Position numbers and translations under genes: made by a program
Notes under the pieces: model-generated
Databases searched by the model: none
What the model was told of the DNA's origin: nothing
The model's input: only the letters and a program-made list of their open reading frames with translations
Shown here: positions 42,206-51,988 of the stretch, piece by piece
Layout: every line of letters starts with the position of its first letter
How positions within the stretch are numbered: the first letter of the stretch is position 1
NCBI RefSeq assembly: GCF_004331455.1
Contig: NZ_SJJR01000025.1
Coordinates: 25,074-89,073 of the forward strand
DNA length: 64,000 nt
Source: Micromonospora zingiberis
Lineage (GTDB): Bacteria; Actinomycetota; Actinomycetes; Mycobacteriales; Micromonosporaceae
Reading direction: 5' to 3'

Positions 42206-42234
42206 TTGCCAGCATACCTACTCACACGTAAGGT
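42206..42234 (+). promoter_or_regulatory. Promoter of SCP2-acdH with TetR-type operator in the spacer
   Basis: TTGCCA and TAAGGT are 17 bp apart. The spacer and -10 contain CCTACTCACACGTAAGG, an imperfect palindrome (CCTAC/GTAAGG). The block matches the one at 34069-34090. Confidence 0.6.
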
Positions 42235-42269
42235 TACGCCAGAGTAACCACTGTTCGAGAGGTGCTTCC

Positions 42270-42722
42270 ATGACTGACTTCGACCCGGCCAACTTCGCCA
42301 ACGTCGGCCCGAAGGAGTTCGCCAAGCTCGTCAAGTCCACGCCGGACAAGAAGCTCGCCGAGGTGATGTCGGGTGAGCTGCGCGGCAAGATCCTCGGTGA
42401 GGTCTTCGGGCGGATGCCGGAACTCTTCCGCGCCGACCGGGCCGGTTCGACCAACGCGGTCATCCACTGGAACATCACCGGTGCCCCCGAGGGCGGCACC
42501 GACACCTACGAGGTGGTCATCGCCGACGGCACCTGCACGGTCAACGAGACTCCGCAGCACGACCCGCGCCTGAGCCTGACCCTGGGTCCGGTCGAATTCC
42601 TCAAGATCGTCTCCGGCGGCGCCAACCCGGTCATGATGTTCATGACCGGCAAGCTCAAGGCAAAGGGCGACCTGGGTCTGGCCGCCAACATCGCGAACCT
42701 CTTCGACATCCCCAAGGCCTGA
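42270..42722 (+). CDS. SCP2 sterol-binding domain protein
   Basis: A 150-residue SCP2-fold protein that carries fatty acyl groups or sterols: FRADRAGSTNAVIHWNITGA, DTYEVVIADGTCTVNE and VMMFMTGKLKAKGDLGLAAN. The last segment is the family hallmark. ATG 42270 has GAGAGG upstream. It is 1 bp from the acyl-CoA dehydrogenase gene and so likely presents acyl-CoA to beta-oxidation enzymes. Confidence 0.9.
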   Translation: MTDFDPANFANVGPKEFAKLVKSTPDKKLAEVMSGELRGKILGEVFGRMPELFRADRAGSTNAVIHWNITGAPEGGTDTYEVVIADGTCTVNETPQHDPRLSLTLGPVEFLKIVSGGANPVMMFMTGKLKAKGDLGLAANIANLFDIPKA

Positions 42723-42723
42723 A

Positions 42724-43938
42724 ATGGTCGAGTTCTCGCTCGACCTGAACGAGGAACAGCGGGATCTGCGTGACTGGGTGCACGGCTTCGCCGCCGAGGT
42801 CGTGCGCCCGGCCGCGGCCGAATGGGACGCCCGTGAGGAGACTCCGTGGCCGGTCATCCAGGAGGCGGCGAAGGTCGGCCTGTACGGCTTCGAGTTCCTC
42901 GCCACCTGCTGGGCCGACCCGACCGGGTTGTCCCTGCCGATCGCCAGCGAGGAACTCTTCTGGGGTGACGCGGGCATCGGCCTGAGTCTCTTCGGCACCT
43001 CCCTCGCGGTCGCCGCGATCTACGGCGCCGGCACCCCCGACCAACTCGTCGAGTGGGTGCCGCAGTGTTTCGGCGACGTCGACTCCCCGGCCGTCGCGGC
43101 GTTCTGCTCCACCGAGCCGGAAGCCGGTTCGGATGTCGCCGCGATGCGTACCCGGGCCAGCTACGACGAGGCCACCGACGAGTGGGTGCTGCGGGGGCAG
43201 AAGGCGTACGCCACCAACGGCGGGATTGCCGGGGTGCACGTGGTGATCGCCTCGGTCGAGCCGGAACTCGGGTCGCGTGGCCAGGCGGCATTCGTCGTAC
43301 CGCCGGGCACGGCCGGGCTCAGCGCCACCCGCAAGCTGCGCAAGCTGGGCCTGCGGGCGTCGCACACGGCCGACGTCTTCCTCGACGAGGTACGCGTGCC
43401 GGGTCGCTGCCTGCTCGGCGGCAAGGAAGCACTGGACGAGCGGCTGGCCCGCGCCCGGTCCGGGCAGCGCTCCTCCGGCCAGGCCGCGATGCGCACCTTC
43501 GAACTGTCCCGGCCCACCGTCGGCGCACAGGCGCTCGGTGTCGCCCGGGCCGCCTACGAGTACGCCCTCGACTACGCCAAGGAGCGCGTCCAGTTCGGCC
43601 GGCCGATCATCACCAACCAGGCGGTCGCCTTCACCCTGGCTGACATGAAGATGGAGATCGACGCGGCTCGGCTGCTGGTCTGGCGGGCCTCCTGGATGGG
43701 TCGCAACAACCGGCCGTTCACCGCTGGCGAGGGCTCGATGTCCAAGCTCAAGGCCGGTGAGGTGGCCGTATCGGTCACCGAGAAGGCGGTCCAGTTGCTC
43801 GGCGGGGCCGGCTTCCTGCGGGACCACCCGGTCGAACGCTGGTACCGGGACGCCAAGATCTACACCATCTTCGAGGGCACCTCGGAGATCCAGCGCCTGG
43901 TCATCTCCCGGGCGATCTCCGGCATGCAGATCCGCTGA
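42724..43938 (+). CDS. Acyl-CoA dehydrogenase
   Basis: A 404-residue flavin dehydrogenase for the first step of beta-oxidation. Landmarks are FCSTEPEAGSDVAAMRTRA (signature 1), YATNGGIAGVHVVIASVEPE, YEYALDYAKERVQFGRPI, and the catalytic-Glu region YTIFEGTSEIQRLVISRAI. It follows SCP2 with the stop and start almost touching. It shares the TetR-controlled promoter at 42206. Confidence 0.92.
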   Translation: MVEFSLDLNEEQRDLRDWVHGFAAEVVRPAAAEWDAREETPWPVIQEAAKVGLYGFEFLATCWADPTGLSLPIASEELFWGDAGIGLSLFGTSLAVAAIYGAGTPDQLVEWVPQCFGDVDSPAVAAFCSTEPEAGSDVAAMRTRASYDEATDEWVLRGQKAYATNGGIAGVHVVIASVEPELGSRGQAAFVVPPGTAGLSATRKLRKLGLRASHTADVFLDEVRVPGRCLLGGKEALDERLARARSGQRSSGQAAMRTFELSRPTVGAQALGVARAAYEYALDYAKERVQFGRPIITNQAVAFTLADMKMEIDAARLLVWRASWMGRNNRPFTAGEGSMSKLKAGEVAVSVTEKAVQLLGGAGFLRDHPVERWYRDAKIYTIFEGTSEIQRLVISRAISGMQIR

Positions 43939-43947
43939 CCGGCCGCT

Positions 43948-44018
43948 CCGCTGGGGGACAGTGCCGGCTGGTCCGCTGGGACGGTGCCGGCTGGTCCGCT
44001 GGGGACGGTGCCGGCCGG
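43948..44018. repeat. Three tandem copies of a 23-25-bp unit
   Basis: CCGCTGGGGACGGTGCCGGC plus TGGT repeats imperfectly at 43948, 43973 and 43996, just after the acyl-CoA dehydrogenase gene. The rest of the 242-bp gap to the ligase gene shows nothing else I can name. Confidence 0.7.
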
Positions 44019-44180
44019 CGCCGGACCGCACGGGCCGGGCGGAGCTGCCCAGGCGAGCCGGACGCCGTCACCGAGGCCAGCCAGCCACCACCCCGCGCCG
44101 CGTGGCAACCGATCGCCGCCCGATGCATGATCGAAAGGATTCCGAGGGTTCCGGGCGAGCGACAGAAGGAGGTACGCCGC

Positions 44181-45755
44181 ATGGAACTGCCGTTCGTCGT
44201 CGCCACGCTGACCCGGCGGGGCCTGCTCGCCCCCGGACGCCCGATCCGGGTCGCCGCCCAGCTCAACGCGCTACGCGAGTGGGGCTGGAGCCTGGCCGGT
44301 GAACTCCGCCAGGCGGCGGCCCGCGACCCGGGCCGGATCGCGGTCATCGACGACCAGGGCGCCGAGCTGACCTACGCCGAACTGCTCGACCGCTGCCTGC
44401 GGCTGGCCCGCGCGCTCCGCGCCGGACTGGGCGTCCAGCCCGGCGACCGGATCGGCGTGCTCGGCCGCAACCATCCGGGTCTGATCGAAACCATCGTCGC
44501 CGCCACCCTGCTCGGCGCGGACGCGGTGCTGATCAACACCGGCCTCTCCCCGGCGCAGCTGACCACCGTGGCCGAGGAACAACAGCTCCGGGTCCTGGTG
44601 CACGACGACGAGTTCACCGAACGGATCTCCGGGCTCCCCGCCGACCTGCACCGCCTCGACGAACGGGCGCGGGAGGAACTGATCCGCACCGCACTCCCCG
44701 CGGAACTGCGCCCACCCGAGCGGGACGGGCGGATCATCGTGCTCACCTCCGGCACCACCGGGACACCGAAGGGCGCCCGCCGCCCCACCCCGAACGGGTT
44801 CGGTCCGCTGGTGGCCATCATCGACCGGATCCCGCTGCACGTACGCGACCGGGTGCTGATCGCCGCTCCGGTCTTCCACACCTGGGGGTACGCGGCCCTA
44901 CAGGTCTGCTTCGCGCTGCGGGCCACCATCGTGTTGCAGCGTCGCTTCGACCCGGCCGCCACCCTGGACGCCCTGGTGCGCCACCGCTGCCAGGCGCTGT
45001 TCGCGGTGCCGGTGATGCTGCAACGCCTGATGGAGGCGCCACCGCCGGATCCCCGACCCCCGCTGAAGGTGGTGGCCGTGAGTGGCTCGGCGCTGCCCGG
45101 CGGCCTGCCCTCGGCCTTCATGGATCGCTACGGCGACGTGCTCTACAACCTGTACGGCTCGACCGAGGCGTCCTGGGCGTCCATCGCGGTCCCCGCCGAC
45201 CTGCGCCAGGCACCCACCACCGCCGGCCGCGCGCCGCACGGCACCCGCCTGGAGTTGCTCGACGACACCGGCCAGCCGGTGCCGCCCGGTCGGGTGGGGC
45301 GGATCTTCGTCGGCAACGAGATGCTCTTCGAGGGCTACACCTCCGGGGCCGACCGGGAACGCCACGACGGCCTGCTGGACACCGGCGACCTGGGTCGGCT
45401 CAACGCCGACGGCCTGCTCTTCGTGGACGGGCGGGCCGACGACATGATCGTCTCCGGCGGGGAGAACGTCTTCCCCGCCGAGGTGGAACAGCTGCTCGCC
45501 CAACTCCCCCAGGTACGCGAGGCTGCCGTCATCGGCGTACCCGACCCCGAGTACGGCCAGCGGCTGGCCGCCTTCCTCGGTCTGCACCCCGGCGAAACCC
45601 TCGACGCCGAGGCGGTCCGCGAGTACGTCCGGCACTACCTGGCCCGCTTCTCCGTGCCCCGCGACGTGGTCTTCGTCAAGTACCTGCCCCGCAACGCCAC
45701 CGGCAAGGTACTCACCCGCGAACTGCGCCGCTACAAGTCGGGTCCGCCCGGTTGA
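44181..45755 (+). CDS. Fatty-acid-CoA ligase (AMP-binding enzyme)
   Basis: A 524-residue ANL-superfamily ligase that adenylates an acid and transfers it to CoA. Motifs are IIVLTSGTTGTPKGARRPTP (P-loop), PVFHTWGYAALQV, YNLYGSTEASWASIAVP, LDTGDLGRLNADGLLFVDGR and the terminal KYLPRNATGKVLTREL with the catalytic Lys. ATG 44181 has AAGGAGG upstream. It resembles FadD12-type enzymes. It is co-directional with SCP2-acdH but separated by 242 bp. Confidence 0.9.
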   Translation: MELPFVVATLTRRGLLAPGRPIRVAAQLNALREWGWSLAGELRQAAARDPGRIAVIDDQGAELTYAELLDRCLRLARALRAGLGVQPGDRIGVLGRNHPGLIETIVAATLLGADAVLINTGLSPAQLTTVAEEQQLRVLVHDDEFTERISGLPADLHRLDERAREELIRTALPAELRPPERDGRIIVLTSGTTGTPKGARRPTPNGFGPLVAIIDRIPLHVRDRVLIAAPVFHTWGYAALQVCFALRATIVLQRRFDPAATLDALVRHRCQALFAVPVMLQRLMEAPPPDPRPPLKVVAVSGSALPGGLPSAFMDRYGDVLYNLYGSTEASWASIAVPADLRQAPTTAGRAPHGTRLELLDDTGQPVPPGRVGRIFVGNEMLFEGYTSGADRERHDGLLDTGDLGRLNADGLLFVDGRADDMIVSGGENVFPAEVEQLLAQLPQVREAAVIGVPDPEYGQRLAAFLGLHPGETLDAEAVREYVRHYLARFSVPRDVVFVKYLPRNATGKVLTRELRRYKSGPPG

Positions 45756-45767
45756 TCAACTCCGTTT

Positions 45768-45814
45768 CGGTGGAATGGCGGGGTTCGGGTGGGCGGATTA
45801 CCGCCATTCCACCG
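45768..45814. terminator. 14-bp inverted repeat between convergent genes
   Basis: CGGTGGAATGGCGG pairs perfectly with CCGCCATTCCACCG around a 19-nt loop, between the ligase (ends 45755) and the minus-strand gene ending at 45837. Confidence 0.65.
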
Positions 45815-45836
45815 ATACGGCGTCTGTCCGGCGGGG

Positions 45837-46763
45837 TCAGACCGTGATCGAAACGGTGACCGTGCCGATCAGGATCCGGTGATCCGAGCACGGGCCGCCG
45901 CAACTGGTGGCGATGGCCAGGGAGTCACCGGTGTAGCTGCCGACGATCCGATTCTCCCGTACGAAGATCAGGTCGACCTTCTTGACGTCGCCGCACGGCC
46001 CCAGGTCGCCGGCCTCCTGGGTCTTCTCGCCGTAGCCGAAGCAGGTCGGCTCGGTGTCGTCCAACTCCCGGTAGGCACCCTGGTTGTTGGCGTTGTTCGG
46101 GTGGTTCAGGCTGGCCGAGTACCACCCGTTCAGGCGGCCGTAGTTGGGCTGGGCGTTGAAGTCGCCCGCGATGACGACCGTGTCACCGTTGCCGTGGAAC
46201 GTCTCCAACCGGCTCAACACCTCACCCAACTGCCGCTCGTTGACCTTCTGCCCGTTGATCACCTCGTTGGAGGGCGTGATGTGGGTGGTGCAGAACCGCA
46301 TCTTGGGCCGGGCCTCCAGCGGCGCGCAGAGGAGCTTGCGCGTTTCCCGGCTGCCGTCGGCGGCCAGGGCGTACCGGTTGGCCGAGCCGAGCGGCGCCTT
46401 GCTGAAGATGGCCAGCCCGAACGGCTCGCCGCCGCAGGCGGTGTCGTTGTGCGGCTCGAACCGGGAGAAGTTCTCCACGTCCTGCGGCCAGCCGGAGCCG
46501 CGCAGATTGGCCTGTACCGCCTTGTACTGGCTCCAGCACAGCTCGTTGAGGGCCGCGAAGTGCGAGCTACGGTTGCGGATCGAGTTGGACAGGGCCGGGA
46601 TCAGGCCGTTGGTGGTCGAGCCCCGGTGCATCGTCCAGCCCGCGGCGTTCCAGGTCCAGATGTTGTACGTCGCATTGACCGTGGCTGCCTGAGCTGGCAC
46701 GGCGCTGGCGGTGAGCAGCAGTACCGCGGTGACGCACACCGCGAGGGCCCTTCGAATCAGCAA
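45837..46763 (-). CDS. Secreted endonuclease/exonuclease/phosphatase-fold protein
   Basis: About 308 residues. A signal peptide (LIRRALAVCVTAVLLLTASA, ending PAQA) precedes the mature start TVNATYNIWTWNAAGW. The fold's metal and catalytic motifs are visible: FAALNELCW (Glu), FCTTHITPSNEV (His), VIAGDFNAQPNYGRLNGWY (Asp, Asn) and CSDHRILIGTV (terminal Asp-His). It may hydrolyse extracellular nucleic acid or phosphodiesters. The start is uncertain; TTG 46763 follows GGGGGAACG, and the frame is open to 46856. Several Cys pairs suggest disulfides. Confidence 0.8.
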   Translation of the reverse strand: MLIRRALAVCVTAVLLLTASAVPAQAATVNATYNIWTWNAAGWTMHRGSTTNGLIPALSNSIRNRSSHFAALNELCWSQYKAVQANLRGSGWPQDVENFSRFEPHNDTACGGEPFGLAIFSKAPLGSANRYALAADGSRETRKLLCAPLEARPKMRFCTTHITPSNEVINGQKVNERQLGEVLSRLETFHGNGDTVVIAGDFNAQPNYGRLNGWYSASLNHPNNANNQGAYRELDDTEPTCFGYGEKTQEAGDLGPCGDVKKVDLIFVRENRIVGSYTGDSLAIATSCGGPCSDHRILIGTVTVSITV

Positions 46764-46865
46764 GACGTTCCCCCATGTCTCCGGCCGCCGAATGCGTCGC
46801 CGGGCGTCCGCGATTCTCGCACGAAGTGATCCACAAAGGACGCCCCGTAATCGCATGCGGCGTTT

Positions 46866-46918
46866 GTTAAGAAGGGGCCCCTGCTCTACCGGAGGCGTTA
46901 AGAAGGGGCCCTTCCTTA
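46866..46918. repeat. Dispersed repeat (GTTAA/GGGGCCC family), copy 3
   Basis: It contains GTTAAGAAGGGGCCC twice: at 46866, and at 46896 just after CTCTACCGGAGGC. Its last bases, CCTTA, supply the TAA stop of the ATPase gene ending at 46916. Confidence 0.75.
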
Positions 46919-49900
46919 CCGGTCGGCGGCGCGGCCGATGGCGGTGGCGACTGTGCTGACCCGGTCGGCGAGCAGGCCGAGCGCGCCCACCGCGCGGTCG
47001 ACCGGGTCGTCGCCGGTACCACCGAGGGCCCGGGAACGCTGGTAGGCGTCCTTCACCTCGACCCAGCGGGCGGCCTGTTCGGGGGTGAGCCGGCCGCGCA
47101 GCTCGGCGAGTTTGAGCAGGTTGGCCTCTGCGCCGGCGGCCAGGGTCTGCGCCTCGCCCAGGTAGTGATCGTCGATCACCGCCTCCAACTCGTCGTCGCT
47201 GAGCACCGGGACGACCCGTTCGGTCAGCTTGTTCATGTTCCGGTACGACCCCTGGAGCTGGAACGGCGGCTCGGTGCGGGCATCGTCGGACTGTGCCGCC
47301 GAGGCGATGTACGCCTGGTTGTTGGCGAGCACCACCTGCTGCACCCGCAGCAGCTTGCGCAGCACCGAGACGATCTGTTCCAGCTCCACCGGCGGATACG
47401 GGTGGGACAACCGATCGGGTCGGACGCTGTCGTCGCCACGTGCCATCCGGACCAGCAGTTCCAGGTCGGCGCGGTCCCGTCCGGCGAGCGGCGCCAGCAC
47501 CGGGTTGGCGGTCAACGAGTTCTCGATGTAGCTGAGCGCGAAGACCTCCTCCCGGCCGGAGAGCACGTCACCGAGGTTCCACACGTCGGCCCGGTTGGCC
47601 AGCATGTCCGGGATCCGGAACCGCTTGCCCGACTCGGTGTACGGGTTGCCGGCCATGCACACCGCGAACCGCTTGCCACGCAGGTCGTAGGTGCGGGTCC
47701 GGCCATCCCAGACACCCTCCATCCGGCGCTGGCCGTCACAGAGCGAGATGAACTTCTGCAACAGCTCCGGGTTGGTGTGCTGGATGTCGTCCAGGTAGAG
47801 CAGCACGTTGTTGCCCAGTTCCAGGGCGAAGGAGATCTTCTCGACCTCCTGCCGGGCGGTGGCGTCGGGCGCCTCGGCCGGGTCCAGCGAGGTGACCTTC
47901 GTACCCAGGGCCGGCCCGTTGACCTTGACGAAGACCAGGCCGAGCCGGCTGGCCACGTACTCCATCAGGGTGGTCTTGCCGTAGCCGGGCGGTGAGATCA
48001 GCAGCAGCAGGCCGGACTGGTCGACCCGCTTGCCGTCGCCGGTCGCGCCGAGCTGCCGGGCCAGGTTGTCGCCGATCAGCGGCAGGTACACCTCGTCGAG
48101 CAGCCGGTTGCGGACGAAGGCGTTCATCACCTTCGGCCGGTACTCCTCCAACCGCAGCCGGTCCCGTTCGGCGTCCACCAGCGCGTTGCGGCGCCGCTGA
48201 TAGTCCCGGTACGCCGGGATCAGTTCGGTGCGGAACGCCCGGGTGCGGGCCAGCATCTCGTCCAGGCGTACGTCCAGGGTGGAGCCGTCGATGCGCGGGT
48301 GCGCGCCGAGCAGCCCACCGACGGTTTCCGTCATGGCGGCGGCGCTGTCCTGCCGGGGCAGTTCGGCACCGCACAGCTCGACGGCGATCGCCTCCGGCAG
48401 GTCGTAGGAGGACAGGTTGCCGTCGTCGGTGGCGAGGAAGGCGGTCAACCACGCCTCCACCAGCTGGTACCGGCCGGCCAGGTCGTTGCCGAGCGCCCGC
48501 AGGTCGTCGTCGAACTCGCGGGAGGACCGGGACTGCGGGCCACCGAGGGCGCGCCGGAACCGGTCCAGCATGGCCTGCGCCCCGCTGCCGGTGACGAACC
48601 GCACCGGCGGTACGGACAGCTCCTCGAACAGGTACTCGCCGGCCAGGCCGGTACCGCCGGCCGGTACGGGCAGCGCGGTCTCGCGCAGGAACCCCTCGAT
48701 CGCGGTGGCCAGCTCGGCACAGAGCCGGTCGGCGGCGTCCTCGCCGTCGGGTCGACCGAACCGCTTGCGGGCCCGGGCCAGCGAGGCGGCCCGCGCCATC
48801 CAGGCCGTCCGGGTCGGCTCGTCGGTGCCGTACCGCCAGAACAGTCCGGCGGCGGCCCGGTCGGCCGGCGGGTAGCGCAGCAGTTCCGCCCCGGCGTGCA
48901 GGCGCAGCAGCACCCGCAGGATCTCGGCGGCGTCGTGGTCGTGCACGCCGCGCTCGTACCCCTCGTCGTAGCGGGTCTCGGCGACCCGCCGGACCAGCTC
49001 GCGCAGCTCGTCGCCGCTCACCGCCGCGGTGTGCAGCGCGTCCAGGCTGAGCCCGTCGCGGCCCGCCTCGGCGGCGGACAGGATCGCGGTGGCCAGGTGT
49101 TCGGCCCGGTACACCTGCGCCGACTCCGACACCAGCAGCTGGTCCCAGAACCGGCGGGTCTGCTGGAACTCCTCGTCGCGCACCGGGGCGCGGTAGTCGG
49201 TGCCGGTCACCGCCACCGCCATCCGGCCGTCGTGCGGCACCACCGCCACGTCGATCGGCTGGGTGTTCACCGCGAAGCGGTGCCGACCCAGTCGGATCGT
49301 CTCGCCGCCGTCGGCGTACAGGTCGAGCCGGTCGCGTAGGCCGCGCCCGGCCTCCTGGCGGGCGGCCCGGACCCGACCGTCCAGCTCCTCGGCCCGCACC
49401 GCGTCGCCGAGGGTACGCAGCTCCTCGACCACCGTACGCAGCTTGCCGACCATCGGATCGGCCGCGAAGTAGGTGTTGATCTCGTCCAGCGAGCCGAGCG
49501 TGCCGGCCCGCCGGTGCACGCTGACCATGATCCGCTCAGCCGAGCCGACCAGCCGGTCGGCGCGGCGGGCGCGCTCGTCCAGCAACGCCTGCTTGCGGCT
49601 GGAGAACGCCTCGTAGATGTCGGTGCGCCGGGTGGCCAACTCGGCGAGGAAGTCGTCGAACTCGCCGAACCGGGACTCCAGTTCCTCCACCCGCAGCAGC
49701 AGCCGGCCCAGCTGCTCGTCGCAGCGTTCGGCGGTGTCCGCCGCCGCCAGCGCCCCGGTGACCGCCTGCCCGAGCAGTGCGAACTCGGCGGCGAAGCCGG
49801 CCCGCCCCTCCACGGCGGCCAACTCCCGGCGCCGCTTGTCGAGCACGGCCCGCGCCCGGTTGACCGCGCCGAGCACCTCACCGACCCGGCCCAGGATTCC

Positions 49901-51988
49901 GGTCCGGACGGTCGCGTCGGCGATGTCCAGCCCGCCCACCACCTCGGTGATGGTCTGCAGGCCCTCGGTACGGGCGGCCAACTCCTCGCTGACCGTGCCG
50001 GCGTCGGCCACCGTGCCGATCTCGGCGGCCCGCGCGGCGAGCCGTTCCACCTCCTGCTGGTAGCCGGTGAACGCCTCGTCCCGGCGGAGGAACTCCACCG
50101 CCCGGCGGCCGGCCACCGCCAGTTCCTCGTCCAGCCGCCCGGCCAGCTCGTCGATCCGGTCGTGGTCGACGTAGCGCAGCTCACGCAACGTCTCCAGGTG
50201 CCCCCGGGCCCGACGCAGGCCACCCAGCTGGGCAACCCAGTCGTCGGCGGTCAGCGGCGCCTCGCCCCGGGCCCGGCGGGCCAGGGACGCGATCTGCTCG
50301 GCACTGGAGTCCACTTCGGTCCGGGCCCGCTCGGTGAGCGTCCGGACCTTCTCGTGCTCCTCCAGCACGGCCGTGGCGGTACGCCGCAAGCCGGCCAACG
50401 GGGTGGCCAGGTCGCCGAGTTCCTCCTCGCCGAGCCAGTGGTAGTGGTCGGTGATCCGGCCACAGGCAGCGATCAGTGCCTCGTACACCTCGGCCGTGGC
50501 GGTGCCCTCGACCATCCGGGCCGCCGAGAGGGAGTCCGAGATGCCGCGTACCAGGTCCGCGTTGCCGACCCGCTCCAACGGCCCGGTCCCCGCCGGCTGC
50601 GCGGCGGCGTACGCGTCGGAGACGTACGGCGTCTGCCAGATCTGCATCGGGTGGACCCGGGTCGGCTCCTCGGAGACCGCCCGGAACACCACGAGCGTGC
50701 CGTCGTCGAAGAGCGAGAACCCGTGGCACGGGATCGGTGCGGCCACCTCCTTGCGGATCGCGTTGTACGGCAGCAGCAGCGAACGTCCGTCGGCGCGGGC
50801 ATGGAAGACGTAGAGCACGTCCTCACCGTTCGGCGACCGCACCACCCGCTCGAATTCGAGGCCGGTGACCTCGGTGTCGAAGGTCCGGGTGACGCCGGTG
50901 GCCAGGTGGTACCCGCCCGGGAAGATGATGCCGTGGTCCTCGGGCAGCCGCTGGCAGGCGACCCCGATGCCGTCGAGCCGGACCACCTCCCGGGTGATCG
51001 TGTTGAAGACCAGGTGCCGCCACTGCGTCTCCTTGTACGGCCGCAGCCGCAACAGGATCAGCGTCCCCACCCGCGCCCACTGCACGTCGGCGTCGGCGAG
51101 ACTCTGCAACGGTTCGTCCACCGGCTCGCTGTAGATGCCCTCGCCGACCTCGGTGTTGTTCTCCACCTTCACGGTCAGCGTGCCGCCCACCGTCTCGACG
51201 AAGACCTCGCCGTCGATGGAGATGTGCGGGTGCCGGCCGAGGACGTGGTCCTCCCGAGTGGTCTCGATCCACTCGAAGTCGTGGCTGGGTGGGAAGACGT
51301 GGTCCCGCTCGCCCCGGCTGTCCAGGTACTCCGGCACCCCGTCGACGCCGACCTGCCAGCGCAGCACCCGGATGTCCTCGGTACGCGGCCCGGTCTGGAA
51401 CACCGCCAGCAGCCGGCCGTCGACCCGGCGCAGTTGCAGCAGCCGGGCCTGCCGGTAGTAGCGGTACAACTCGGAGAAGTCGCGGACGAACTGGGGATGG
51501 CGCAGCAGGCCGGGCAGTTCGTCCTGGCCGGCCTCGTCGAACCGGAAACCGTCCGTCTCGCCGCCGGACTCGCGGACGAAACGGTGCAGCGAGAAGACGT
51601 CGTCGACGCTCGTCTCCGGCTTCAGGCCGATGAAGACGTTGTAGCCGAACAGCATCAGCCCGCCCACGGAGACGATGTCCCGGGGTACGCAGTTGTGCTC
51701 GGTACGGATCCGTTCGGTGCTCAGCAGTCGCAGTTCGGTGCTGCCGAAGACCTCCAGCCGTCGGGCGTTGAGCGTCTCCGCCCGCCGGGCCAGCTCGGCG
51801 GCCTGCCCGGCGAGCCGCTTGCGCAGCACCTCGTAACTGCCGTCGTCCAGCCCCGGCGGTACGCCGTTCGGCACTGCCTCCGCGCCCGACGATTCCCCGG
51901 CCGAGCTGCCGGCACTCGCCGCCGAGGCCGGTCCGGCGGCACCGGGCGTACGCCCGACTGCGGCCGGACCGGCGGTCGGCTCACTCAC
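46916..51988 (-). CDS. Giant AAA ATPase with DUF3686-type N-terminal region
   Basis: A 1690-residue cytoplasmic protein. After a disordered first 45 residues comes a coiled-coil and beta-rich region (RIRTEHNCVPRDIVSVGGLM, then FNTITREVVRLDGIGVACQR) matching the DUF3686 'DNA repair ATPase' family as I recall it. Long helices follow (about 500-1000). The AAA module has Walker A LISPPGYGKTTLMEYVA near 1330-1342, Walker B LLYLDDIQHTNPELLQKF near 1397, and sensor-like VCMAGNPYTESGKR. GTG 51988 overlaps the flotillin stop by 8 bp. With the flotillin and OB-fold proteins it likely forms a membrane-tethered machine of unknown substrate. Confidence 0.85.
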   Translation of the reverse strand: MSEPTAGPAAVGRTPGAAGPASAASAGSSAGESSGAEAVPNGVPPGLDDGSYEVLRKRLAGQAAELARRAETLNARRLEVFGSTELRLLSTERIRTEHNCVPRDIVSVGGLMLFGYNVFIGLKPETSVDDVFSLHRFVRESGGETDGFRFDEAGQDELPGLLRHPQFVRDFSELYRYYRQARLLQLRRVDGRLLAVFQTGPRTEDIRVLRWQVGVDGVPEYLDSRGERDHVFPPSHDFEWIETTREDHVLGRHPHISIDGEVFVETVGGTLTVKVENNTEVGEGIYSEPVDEPLQSLADADVQWARVGTLILLRLRPYKETQWRHLVFNTITREVVRLDGIGVACQRLPEDHGIIFPGGYHLATGVTRTFDTEVTGLEFERVVRSPNGEDVLYVFHARADGRSLLLPYNAIRKEVAAPIPCHGFSLFDDGTLVVFRAVSEEPTRVHPMQIWQTPYVSDAYAAAQPAGTGPLERVGNADLVRGISDSLSAARMVEGTATAEVYEALIAACGRITDHYHWLGEEELGDLATPLAGLRRTATAVLEEHEKVRTLTERARTEVDSSAEQIASLARRARGEAPLTADDWVAQLGGLRRARGHLETLRELRYVDHDRIDELAGRLDEELAVAGRRAVEFLRRDEAFTGYQQEVERLAARAAEIGTVADAGTVSEELAARTEGLQTITEVVGGLDIADATVRTGILGRVGEVLGAVNRARAVLDKRRRELAAVEGRAGFAAEFALLGQAVTGALAAADTAERCDEQLGRLLLRVEELESRFGEFDDFLAELATRRTDIYEAFSSRKQALLDERARRADRLVGSAERIMVSVHRRAGTLGSLDEINTYFAADPMVGKLRTVVEELRTLGDAVRAEELDGRVRAARQEAGRGLRDRLDLYADGGETIRLGRHRFAVNTQPIDVAVVPHDGRMAVAVTGTDYRAPVRDEEFQQTRRFWDQLLVSESAQVYRAEHLATAILSAAEAGRDGLSLDALHTAAVSGDELRELVRRVAETRYDEGYERGVHDHDAAEILRVLLRLHAGAELLRYPPADRAAAGLFWRYGTDEPTRTAWMARAASLARARKRFGRPDGEDAADRLCAELATAIEGFLRETALPVPAGGTGLAGEYLFEELSVPPVRFVTGSGAQAMLDRFRRALGGPQSRSSREFDDDLRALGNDLAGRYQLVEAWLTAFLATDDGNLSSYDLPEAIAVELCGAELPRQDSAAAMTETVGGLLGAHPRIDGSTLDVRLDEMLARTRAFRTELIPAYRDYQRRRNALVDAERDRLRLEEYRPKVMNAFVRNRLLDEVYLPLIGDNLARQLGATGDGKRVDQSGLLLLISPPGYGKTTLMEYVASRLGLVFVKVNGPALGTKVTSLDPAEAPDATARQEVEKISFALELGNNVLLYLDDIQHTNPELLQKFISLCDGQRRMEGVWDGRTRTYDLRGKRFAVCMAGNPYTESGKRFRIPDMLANRADVWNLGDVLSGREEVFALSYIENSLTANPVLAPLAGRDRADLELLVRMARGDDSVRPDRLSHPYPPVELEQIVSVLRKLLRVQQVVLANNQAYIASAAQSDDARTEPPFQLQGSYRNMNKLTERVVPVLSDDELEAVIDDHYLGEAQTLAAGAEANLLKLAELRGRLTPEQAARWVEVKDAYQRSRALGGTGDDPVDRAVGALGLLADRVSTVATAIGRAADR

